Below, in pieces: positions 1 through 7,103 of a stretch of 64,000 nucleotides of DNA. The stretch is from assembly GCA_016791105.1 (NCBI GenBank), contig JAEUNM010000072.1, forward strand, positions 1-64,000, given 5' to 3'. The position numbers and the translations under genes are program-made. Each line of letters begins with the position of its first letter. The stretch's first letter is position 1. This DNA is from Rhodocyclaceae bacterium (GTDB lineage Bacteria; Pseudomonadota; Gammaproteobacteria; Burkholderiales; Rhodocyclaceae). A model generated the notes under the pieces. That model had not been told where the DNA came from. It did not search any database and saw nothing but the letters and a program-made list of their open reading frames with translations.

Positions 1-330
1 CCGGGCGTTATTTCGCGGGCGAGACGCCCGCGCCCCCAACGGGTTGCGCGCTTCGACGCGCGGCTTGCGAGCAGAGGCCATAAGGCCGCCCCGCGATTGA
101 ATTTGGCCCGACCTGGGGGCGCGGGCGTCCCGCCCGCGGTCGCCACGGCCGGGCATTATTTCGCGGGCGAGACGCCCGCACCCCCAGCGGGTTGCGCGCT
201 TCGACGCGCGGCTTGCGAGCAGAGGCCATAAGACCGCCCCCCGTTTGAATTTGGCCCGACCTGGGGGCGCGGGCGTCCCGCCCGCGGTCGCCGCCGCCGG
301 GCGTGAGTGCGCGGTCGCCCCGCCCACACC
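1..330. repeat. 148-bp tandem repeat, two full copies and a partial third
   Basis: Copies start at 1, 149 and 297, a constant period of 148 bp. The first two are nearly identical over their full length. The third matches only its first few bases and then scattered GC-rich words to about 330. Each full copy holds two hairpins with arms gcgggcg/cgcccgc, one with an aga loop near the start and one with a tcc loop near the end. A shorter relative of the same word (gtgagggcgtctcgcccgc) is at about 26734-26753, so this is a dispersed family that is tandem here. The array touches the window edge and may continue. No protein reading is convincing. Confidence 0.85.
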
Positions 331-503
331 CACAAGAAACCAGCCGCGCAGCACGGCAAGGCGGCTCAGCACGGGATCCGCCGCAATCGCCACGCATCGC
401 TCGATCTGGCGGCATGGATGATGGCCCGCATGGAGCGCCGGTGGCGCGCCTATACTGAGAGCGAGGCCGTGCGGAACGGCCCGTTCATTCGAAGGAAATC
501 ACC

Positions 504-1307
504 ATGCACTCGAGTACCGTAAGGCCGGCTGCCGTTGCCGGCCTGTTCTATCCGTCCGCGATTGACGAATTGAGGCGCTCGGTGGATGGCATGCTGGCAA
601 AAGCCAGCCGCGATACGCACGGCCTGCCACCGCCCAAGGCGATGGTGGCGCCGCACGCCGGCTACATTTATTCCGGGCCCATCGCGGCGCACTGCTACAG
701 CTTGCTGCTGGCTGCGGCAGGGCGTATCGAGCGCGTCGTATTGTTCGGCCCTACTCATCGCGTCGCGGTCAATGGCATTGCGCTGCCGGACGCGGACTGT
801 TTCGACACGCCGCTGGGGCGCGTCAATGTCGATATGGAAGCCTGCGCCCAGCTCAAAAGCATGCCGCAGGTGCTGGTGTATGACCCGGCCCACACCTGGG
901 AACATTCGCTGGAAGTGCACCTGCCTTTCCTGCAGCGTACCCTGGGCAGTTTCAACCTGGTGCCGCTGGCGGTGGGCCACGTCGATCCCGACCACGTCGC
1001 CGCCGTCATGGAGGCCTTGTGGGGCGGCAAGGAAACGCTGGTGGTGGTCAGTTCCGACCTGTCGCATTTCCATCCCTATCACGAGGCGCAGGTCATGGAC
1101 AGCGCCTCGGTGGCCGCACTGGTGAGTCTGGGCGGGCCGCTCAATCACGAACAGGCCTGCGGCGCCACCGCCATCAATGCGCTGCTGAAGGTGGCGCGAC
1201 ATCGCAGCATGCGGCCGCGCCTGCTCGATCTGCGCAATTCCGGCGATACCGCGGGCGACCGCGCCCGGGTGGTCGGCTATTGCAGCGTGGGCTTCTGGGA
1301 GGATTGA
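504..1307 (+). CDS. amrB: AmmeMemoRadiSam system protein B (Memo family)
   Basis: This is a 267-aa Memo-family protein, related to extradiol dioxygenase class III folds and human MEMO1. The motif APHAGY holds His51 and FGPTH holds His85, which match the metal-binding histidines of MEMO1. SSDLSHFHPYHE is the third conserved block. A Cys lies near the C-terminus in VGYCSVGF. The start has a good ribosome site (gaaggaaa). The stop overlaps the next gene's start as TGATG, so the two are probably translationally coupled. In bacteria the family occurs with an AMMECR1 protein and a radical SAM enzyme, both of which follow here. The biochemical role is not established. A possible -10 box (tatact) lies at 451-456. 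Confidence 0.93.
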   Translation: MHSSTVRPAAVAGLFYPSAIDELRRSVDGMLAKASRDTHGLPPPKAMVAPHAGYIYSGPIAAHCYSLLLAAAGRIERVVLFGPTHRVAVNGIALPDADCFDTPLGRVNVDMEACAQLKSMPQVLVYDPAHTWEHSLEVHLPFLQRTLGSFNLVPLAVGHVDPDHVAAVMEALWGGKETLVVVSSDLSHFHPYHEAQVMDSASVAALVSLGGPLNHEQACGATAINALLKVARHRSMRPRLLDLRNSGDTAGDRARVVGYCSVGFWED

Positions 1308-1855
1308 TGCCCGATGCGGCGCTAGGCCGCGCACTGCTCGCGCAGGCGCGTGCAGCCATCGCCGGGCGGCTGGGCGTGGATATTGCCGCGCCGCCCGAAC
1401 ACCCGCGCCTGTCCGCTCCCGGCGCAACGTTTGTGACGCTCACGCAGCAGGGTGATCTGCGCGGTTGCATAGGCAGCCTGGAGGCTTACCGCAGCTTGCG
1501 CGAGGACGTGCGCGAAAACGCCTGTGCCGCGGCTTTCCACGACCGCCGTTTCGATCCGCTCACGCGCGCTGAATTTGCCGATACCGAGGTCGAAGTTTCG
1601 CTGCTGGGGCCGGCGGAAACCATGCAGGTGGCCGGCGAGTCAGACTTGTTGCAGCAGTTGCGCGCCGGCCAGGATGGGCTGATCCTCAGTTTCGAGGGGC
1701 GGCGCGCGACCTTTCTGCCGCAGGTTTGGGAAAGTTTGCCAGTGCCAGGCGATTTCGTGCGCCATCTCAAGCGCAAAGCCGGCCTGGCAGAAAATTTCTG
1801 GTCCGACGCAATGCATTTCGCGCGTTACGGCGTGTCCAAGTGGAAACAGTTTTAG
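1307..1855 (+). CDS. amrA: AmmeMemoRadiSam system protein A (AMMECR1 domain)
   Basis: This 182-aa protein is one AMMECR1 domain. The signature is GDLRGCIGSLEAYRSL at about residues 49-64, with the LRGCIG core intact, and a C-terminal WSDAMHFARYGVSKW block. The ATG at 1307 overlaps the amrB stop (TGATG); longer in-frame upstream reading lies inside amrB and is not real. AMMECR1 is conserved from archaea to humans, with no proven reaction. Its repeated linkage to Memo and a radical SAM enzyme suggests a shared modification pathway; that is inference. About 145 bp separate it from amrS. Confidence 0.93.
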   Translation: MPDAALGRALLAQARAAIAGRLGVDIAAPPEHPRLSAPGATFVTLTQQGDLRGCIGSLEAYRSLREDVRENACAAAFHDRRFDPLTRAEFADTEVEVSLLGPAETMQVAGESDLLQQLRAGQDGLILSFEGRRATFLPQVWESLPVPGDFVRHLKRKAGLAENFWSDAMHFARYGVSKWKQF

Positions 1856-2000
1856 GTTGCGGATCCGCATGGGAAACCGCTGCTGGGCGTGACAGAATCA
1901 GACCCATGGCGGGGGCCGGTTTAGTTCCGGGTTGCCAAACCGGGGCACAGGGCGGAATGCCGCATTTCTGGCTTTGTCGCACGCGTAAAGGAGGTGCTGC

Positions 2001-3095
2001 ATGAACGTACGCGAGAGCGATTATCTGGGCCGCTGGTGGCACGCGCTCGATGATGGCCGCATACAGTGCGATCTGTGTCCGCGCGAATGCCGCCTGCGCG
2101 AGGGCCAGCGTGGCGCCTGTTTCGTGCGCGTCAATCAGCAAGGCAGCATGCGGCTAGCCACTTACGGGCGCAGTTCCGGCTTTTGTGTCGATCCGGTCGA
2201 AAAGAAGCCGCTCAATCACTTTTATCCCGGTACTTCCATCCTGTCCTTCGGCACGGCGGGCTGCAATCTGGCCTGCAAGTTCTGCCAGAACTGGGATATT
2301 TCGAAAAGCCGCGATTCTGACCGTCTCATGGATGCTGCCAGTCCGGAGCAAATCCGCGACGCGGCCATCCGCATGGGCTGCAAGTCGGTGGCGTTTACGT
2401 ATAACGACCCGGTGATATTCGCCGAATACGCCATGGACGTGGCGGATAGCTGCCGCGCGGCCGGCATACAGGCGGTTGCGGTAACGGCCGGGTATATGCT
2501 GGATGCGGCGCGGCGCGATTTTTACGCGCACATGGATGCCGCCAATGTCGATCTGAAAGGGTTTACGGACGATTTTTACGTGCGCCTGTGCGGCGGCAAA
2601 CTATCTCCGGTGCTCGACACCCTGTGTTATCTGAAGCACGAAACCAATGTGTGGTTTGAAATCACCACGCTGCTCATACCCGGCCGCAACGACGGCGATG
2701 GCGAATTACGCGAACTGTCGCGGTGGGTGATGCGCGAACTGGGGCCGGACGTGCCGCTGCACTTTACGGCTTTCCATCCCGACTGGAAACTGACCGAGCT
2801 GCCGCCCACGCCGCCTGCCACCCTGGCACGGGCGCGTAACATCGCACTGGCGGAAGGTTTGCGTTATGTCTATACCGGCAACGTGCACGACAAGAAAGGC
2901 TCCAGCACCTGGTGTCCAGGTTGTGGCAAGCTGCTGGTCGAGCGCGACTGGTACGAGATAGGCGCTTACGCGCTGGACGCCGCCGGACACTGCCAACGTT
3001 GTGGTCATACCCTTCCCGGGCGCTACGGGCGTTTCGACGGCGGATTCGGCGCCCGCCGCATACCGGTGCGTCTGGCACCCGTCATCTTCCGTTAG
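2001..3095 (+). CDS. amrS: AmmeMemoRadiSam system radical SAM enzyme
   Basis: A 364-aa radical SAM protein. The cluster motif CxxxCxxC is C88-C92-C95 in AGCNLACKFCQNW, which binds the 4Fe-4S cluster that cleaves S-adenosylmethionine. A cysteine-rich N-terminus (C23, C26, C30, C40) and a C-terminal pair of CxxC knuckles (CPGC and CQRC) could hold more metal. The fold resembles pyruvate-formate-lyase activating enzymes, but no PFL gene is nearby. A strong ribosome site (aaaggaggtgctgc) precedes the ATG. The gene completes the amrB-amrA-amrS set; the substrate is unknown. Confidence 0.93.
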   Translation: MNVRESDYLGRWWHALDDGRIQCDLCPRECRLREGQRGACFVRVNQQGSMRLATYGRSSGFCVDPVEKKPLNHFYPGTSILSFGTAGCNLACKFCQNWDISKSRDSDRLMDAASPEQIRDAAIRMGCKSVAFTYNDPVIFAEYAMDVADSCRAAGIQAVAVTAGYMLDAARRDFYAHMDAANVDLKGFTDDFYVRLCGGKLSPVLDTLCYLKHETNVWFEITTLLIPGRNDGDGELRELSRWVMRELGPDVPLHFTAFHPDWKLTELPPTPPATLARARNIALAEGLRYVYTGNVHDKKGSSTWCPGCGKLLVERDWYEIGAYALDAAGHCQRCGHTLPGRYGRFDGGFGARRIPVRLAPVIFR

Positions 3096-3171
3096 CATTA
3101 ACGGCTGCACGCGCCGTCCTGTGCGCACTTGCGCGCAGGGCGCGAGCGACAACCTATTGAAAGGGTGTGCT

Positions 3172-3900
3172 TTGATCGATCTGCATTTCTGGCCCACCCC
3201 AAACGGCTACAAAATATTGCTGTTTTTGGAAGAAACCGGGCTGGAGCACAGGCTGGTGCCGGTCGATATCGGCCGTGGCGAACAATTCCGGCCTGAATTC
3301 CTGAATATTTCCCCCAATGGCCGCATGCCGGCCATCGTCGATCATGCCCCGGCCGACGGCGGTGCGCCGCTGGCAGTGTTCGAATCCGGCGCCATCCTGG
3401 TCTATCTGGCCGAAAAAACCGGCCGCTTCCTGCCCGCCGACCTGCGCGGCCGCAGCCAGACTTTGCAATGGCTGTTCTGGCAGGTGGGCGGACTGGGGCC
3501 CATGGCCGGGCAAAACCACCATTTCGTCCAGTACGCGCAGCAAGCCATTCCGTACGCGATCGACCGTTACGTCAATGAAACCGGGCGCCTGTACGGCGTG
3601 CTGGATGGGCACCTGGAAGAATCCGCCTATGCCGGCGGGGCCGAATACGGCATTGCCGACATGGCCATCTATCCGTGGATCGTGCCGCACAAGCGGCAGC
3701 GCATGGAATTGCAGGCATTTCCGGCTCTGTCGCGCTGGTTTGAAGCCATACGTGAACGTCCGGCCACCCAGCGCGCCTATGAGCGCGGGCGGGCGATCAG
3801 CAACCGACCGGTGGTGGACGAACAATCCCGCCAAATTCTGTTCGGCCAGAACGCCGACAGCGCACGGCGCCAACACGCTGCCTGCCGGGGCAAGTGCTGA
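3172..3900 (+). CDS. glutathione S-transferase-like disulfide oxidoreductase (YfcG/YghU type)
   Basis: This 242-aa protein has a thioredoxin-fold N-terminus and an all-helical GST C-terminus. The opening FWPTPNGYK (Thr9, Pro10, Asn11) is typical of nu-class GSTs such as YfcG, which use bound glutathione in disulfide reduction rather than conjugation. The conserved SPNGRMPAIVDH and FESGAILVYLAEK blocks contact glutathione. I chose the TTG at 3172: it follows gaaaggg at a good distance, and the protein begins there as in relatives. The in-frame extension upstream runs over the amrS end and looks non-coding. The stop overlaps the next start as TGATG. Confidence 0.85.
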   Translation: MIDLHFWPTPNGYKILLFLEETGLEHRLVPVDIGRGEQFRPEFLNISPNGRMPAIVDHAPADGGAPLAVFESGAILVYLAEKTGRFLPADLRGRSQTLQWLFWQVGGLGPMAGQNHHFVQYAQQAIPYAIDRYVNETGRLYGVLDGHLEESAYAGGAEYGIADMAIYPWIVPHKRQRMELQAFPALSRWFEAIRERPATQRAYERGRAISNRPVVDEQSRQILFGQNADSARRQHAACRGKC

Positions 3901-4463
3901 TGCAAAAACCTCTGCTGGTGCTCGATCTGGACGAAACGCTCATGCATGCGTCCATGTACGGTCTGCCGCGCACGCTGGATTTCCGCATCGGCCCCTATGG
4001 CGCCTTGAAGCGCCCCTATGTGGCCGAATTCATCGAATTCTGTCTGGAATATTTCGAGGTGGCGGTGTGGACCTCGTCCTCCGAAACCTACGCCCAGATC
4101 GCCGTGAAGGAACTGTTTCCATCGCCGGACCGCTTGGCGTTCCTTTGGTCGCGCGAGCATTGCGGCATGGAAATGCGTAATGGTGGCCTGGAAGTGGCCT
4201 GGATCAAAAATTTGCAGCGCGTGGAAGAACAGGGCTATGCCCTGGCGCGCATGATCGCAATAGACGATAGCCCGGAAAAATACTGCTACCAGCCGGAAAA
4301 CCTGTTGCCCTGCGCGCCGTTCTACGGCGATCCGGCCGACCACGAATTGCTCGATCTGGCCGATTATCTGGACGCCGCGCGCAGGGAGGGCGACCTGCGC
4401 CGGCTCGAACTCGCGCACTGGAAACAGGTGCTTGCCGCAACCGCCGGGAAAGCGCGCGATTAG
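3900..4463 (+). CDS. HAD-family phosphatase of the NLI-interacting (CTD-phosphatase-like) type
   Basis: A 187-aa HAD hydrolase. LDLDETL holds the nucleophile Asp9 and the acid/base Asp11. VWTSSSETYA is motif II and IAIDDSPEK carries the paired acidic residues of motif IV. The arrangement matches the FCP/SCP-like class found in eukaryotic CTD phosphatases and scattered bacteria; the bacterial substrate is unknown. The ATG at 3900 overlaps the stop of the GST-like gene; a GTG two codons upstream is also possible. It is convergent with motC, only 21 bp away. Confidence 0.85.
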   Translation: MQKPLLVLDLDETLMHASMYGLPRTLDFRIGPYGALKRPYVAEFIEFCLEYFEVAVWTSSSETYAQIAVKELFPSPDRLAFLWSREHCGMEMRNGGLEVAWIKNLQRVEEQGYALARMIAIDDSPEKYCYQPENLLPCAPFYGDPADHELLDLADYLDAARREGDLRRLELAHWKQVLAATAGKARD

Positions 4464-4484
4464 CCGCTGCCGTCGCCTGCGGCT

Positions 4485-5234
4485 TCAGGTAACGTAGCCC
4501 TGCAGACGGCTTTCTATGATGCGCGGGTTGTCGCCATTGGCGATGCCGGTCAGGCCATCGACCAGCATTTCGCGTTCCGACACCAGCGCCTGTACATGCG
4601 CCAGCAGCTTTTTCGAAATCGGTAGAAAAATCAGGTTGGCGCAGCCCACGCCATAAATGGTCGCGACGAAGGCGGTGGCGATGCCGGCGCCGAGCTTGCC
4701 GGGGTCGGACAGGTTTTCCATGACGTGGATGAGTCCCATCACGGCGCCCAATATGCCTATCGTGGGGGCGTAGCCACCGGCGGCTTCCCAGATTTTTGCG
4801 GATTGTTTGAGCTGTATTTCGTAGCTGCCGATTTCGACGTGCATCACTTCGCGCAGGCGTTCCGGATCCGCACCATCGACCAGCAGATGCAGGCCCTTGG
4901 AAATGAACGGGTCGCTTACCTCTGCGGTTTGCGATTCCAGCGCCAGCAAGCCTTCCTTGCGCGCCAGCCACGACCAGGCCACGATTTGTTCGATCAGCGC
5001 GCGCGGATTGGAGGGCGGTTTGGCGAAGGCCCAGATCACCATTTTTGCGCCGCCCACGAATACCGGCAGCGGGCTTTGCAACATGGTGGCGCCCATGGTG
5101 CCGCCCACCACGATCAGAAATGCGGTGGGCTGGAAGAGCGAACCAAGGTGGCCGCCTTCGAACAATTGCCCGAATATGATCGCGCCCAGCCCGAGCAGCA
5201 GGCCGGCGATGCTGACTTTGTCGATGGATCCCAT
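4485..5234 (-). CDS. motC: flagellar motor stator protein, MotA/MotC type
   Basis: This 249-aa protein is a MotA-family stator subunit of the inner membrane, which with a MotB-like partner forms the proton channel that drives flagellar rotation. Four membrane segments can be seen: two near the N-terminus (about residues 8-25 and 36-56) and two after the cytoplasmic loop, around GGYAPTIGILGAVMGLIHV and AGIATAFVATIYGVGCANL. The proline-glycine motif of the third segment (YAPTIGILG) is kept. It follows fliA by 91 bp in the flhB-to-fliA operon. The usual next gene, motD, is absent: the HAD phosphatase gene ends 21 bp away on the other strand. Confidence 0.92.
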   Translation of the reverse strand: MGSIDKVSIAGLLLGLGAIIFGQLFEGGHLGSLFQPTAFLIVVGGTMGATMLQSPLPVFVGGAKMVIWAFAKPPSNPRALIEQIVAWSWLARKEGLLALESQTAEVSDPFISKGLHLLVDGADPERLREVMHVEIGSYEIQLKQSAKIWEAAGGYAPTIGILGAVMGLIHVMENLSDPGKLGAGIATAFVATIYGVGCANLIFLPISKKLLAHVQALVSEREMLVDGLTGIANGDNPRIIESRLQGYVT

Positions 5235-5325
5235 GAGCCGTTTTCGGCAGCGGCGCCGGAAACTTCAGCGGCACGGGCCGCGCCCCGCGGCGTGGCCCGT
5301 ATGTGTGGGCGCTGCGCCGGGCCGG

Positions 5326-6252
5326 CTAGCGCGATGAAACGCGGGCGCGCAGGCGCGCGATGGCCTGGCTGTGCAACTGGCACACGCGCGATTCGGTCAC
5401 GCCCAGCACTTCGCCGATTTCGCGCAGATTGAGGTCCTGCTCGTAATACAGGCCCATCACAAGTTTTTCGCGCTCCGGCAGTTCTTCGATGGCCCGCACC
5501 AGCAATTGGCGCATGTTGGCGTCCATCAGATGTTCGAGCGGATCGCGTTCCGGGCTGGCGACGTGGCGGTCGAGATAATGTTCGTCTTCGTCGTCGCCGA
5601 AATCCTCGAAATAGACGAGCTGGTGACCGCGCGCGTCCTGCAGCATTTTCTGGTATTCGCCCAGTTCCATACCGAGTGCGGCCGCCAGTTCGGCTTCGGA
5701 CGGCGGCCGGCCATGGGCTTGTTCCAGCGTGTGGATGGCGGTTTCTATGCGCCGCATGTCGCGCCGCAAGCTGCGCGGTAGCCAGTCGTTTTCGCGCAGG
5801 CCGTCCAGCATGGCGCCGCGTATGCGCTGTACCGCATAGGTTTCGAATTGCGCGCCCAGGCCTTCCTCGAACCGGTTGATGGCATCCAGCAGGCCCAGCA
5901 TACCGTTCTGTACGATGTCCTCGACCTGCACGCTGGCCGGCAGTTTGGCCATCAGGTGGTAGGCGATGCGTTTCACCAGCGGCGCGTATTGCTTCACCAG
6001 CGCATCCTTGTCGGCCGGCGCGCTGCCGGCGCCGTACAGGCGCAGGCCGTTTTTGCCGGCGGCGGGTGCGCGGGCCGGTGCGGGCGCTGCTTCGGGCAGT
6101 TCCGGCAGGTCTGACACCAGGGCCTCTTCCAGTTCGTCCACGGCGGCGTGCATCGGTGTTTCCGCTTCGACACATGCTGCCGGCGCGGCAGCTTTTCCCG
6201 CCTTGGCCGGCCTGGCCGTACGGGGGGCAGCGATTTTGCTGGCGGTTTTCAT
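5326..6252 (-). CDS. fliA: flagellar sigma factor FliA (sigma-28) with long N-terminal extension
   Basis: A 308-aa sigma-28 factor that directs RNA polymerase to late flagellar promoters. Core regions are clear: region 2 (VEDIVQNGMLGLLDAINRF, FETYAVQRIRGAMLDGLR), region 3, and region 4 with the helix-turn-helix LNLREIGEVLGVTESRVCQLH. The usual family length is about 240 aa. Here about 80 Ala/Pro-rich residues precede the core. No in-frame ATG lies close before the core, and the ATG at 6252 overlaps the flhG stop as ATGA, so the extension appears genuinely translated. Its function is unknown. Confidence 0.93.
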   Translation of the reverse strand: MKTASKIAAPRTARPAKAGKAAAPAACVEAETPMHAAVDELEEALVSDLPELPEAAPAPARAPAAGKNGLRLYGAGSAPADKDALVKQYAPLVKRIAYHLMAKLPASVQVEDIVQNGMLGLLDAINRFEEGLGAQFETYAVQRIRGAMLDGLRENDWLPRSLRRDMRRIETAIHTLEQAHGRPPSEAELAAALGMELGEYQKMLQDARGHQLVYFEDFGDDEDEHYLDRHVASPERDPLEHLMDANMRQLLVRAIEELPEREKLVMGLYYEQDLNLREIGEVLGVTESRVCQLHSQAIARLRARVSSR

Positions 6253-7103
6253 TGCAAGTTCTCCGGCAATCGCGACGGCAGCTTGCGGCAGGTCGCCAGT
6301 TCAGGCGGCGTGCCCTGCGGCTCATGATGTTCATCCAGCCATTTGTCGGCCGTGATGCAGGCAAGCTTGAGGGTGTCCTCGGAATTTCCGCTGCGGCTGA
6401 ATTTGCTCTCCTGCGCGAGCCAGCCCAGCCAGCCGGCGCCGATGCGCAATTGCTGTGCGCACAGGGCGGCCAGATTGGCGTGGGCGGCCTGGGCACGAGC
6501 CTGGGTACAGCCGCCGTACAACAGTTCCAGTTGCGCCGGCGCCGGCGCGGGCTGCCCGGCATGGCGTTTGATGAGGGCGTAAGCGCCGGTCAGCGCGGCC
6601 TGGGTATCGTTGCAGGCCACGACCAGGCGTTCGGCGCGGCGCGCCGCGGCAGACAAGCGCAAGTCATTGGGCGCGGCATCGATCAGCAGGATTTCGTGGT
6701 CGCGCTCGATGCGCGCAAAAGCCTGTTCCAGTTCTGCCATTTGCAGGCGCGACAGCGCGGCGTTCTGCGCCGCCAGCCGTGCCGCCGGGAATACGCTGAT
6801 GCCTTGGGCGCTGGCGAGGCGCAGGCGGGCGAGGGTGGTGTCGTGGTTCACCACCTGCAGCAAATCCAGGCGCGAACTGAGGCCCAGGCGCGCGGTGGCG
6901 CTGCCGGCACCCTGAAATTCGTCAATCAGCGCCACGCGATAACCCTGCTCGGCCAGCACCACGGCCAGCGCGGTGGCCAGGCGGGTGGCGCCGCAGCCCG
7001 GTGCGAGCGATGCGAGCGCCATGCGCTGTACCGGAATGCGGCGCAACAGGGCGCGTAGCCCGGCCGCCTGGTCGTGGCGGAAATCAACCACGGCGGCCTC
7101 CAT
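6249..7103 (-). CDS. flhG: FlhG/FleN-like flagellar number regulator with degenerate P-loop
   Basis: This 284-aa protein sits where FlhG, the MinD-like ATPase that limits flagellar number, always sits: between flhF and fliA. The N-terminal helix DQAAGLRALL (residues 11-20) keeps the DQAxxLR motif by which FlhG stimulates FlhF GTPase. The deviant Walker A is broken: the expected KGGxGKT reads APGCGAT (residues 34-40), so both lysines are alanine. The second aspartate of the DxD motif is also gone (DEF, 61-63). ATP binding is therefore doubtful. The start overlaps flhF by 20 bp and the stop overlaps fliA by 4 bp. Confidence 0.85.
   Translation of the reverse strand: MEAAVVDFRHDQAAGLRALLRRIPVQRMALASLAPGCGATRLATALAVVLAEQGYRVALIDEFQGAGSATARLGLSSRLDLLQVVNHDTTLARLRLASAQGISVFPAARLAAQNAALSRLQMAELEQAFARIERDHEILLIDAAPNDLRLSAAARRAERLVVACNDTQAALTGAYALIKRHAGQPAPAPAQLELLYGGCTQARAQAAHANLAALCAQQLRIGAGWLGWLAQESKFSRSGNSEDTLKLACITADKWLDEHHEPQGTPPELATCRKLPSRLPENLQ

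Noticed and set aside
1..330. CRISPR array at the window start
   Set aside because: The unit is 148 bp and tandem without alternation of short repeats and unique spacers; no cas genes are near.
450..1427. 325-codon minus-strand frame across amrB and amrA
   Set aside because: Both plus-strand genes have conserved motifs, while this frame is Arg/His-rich without any.
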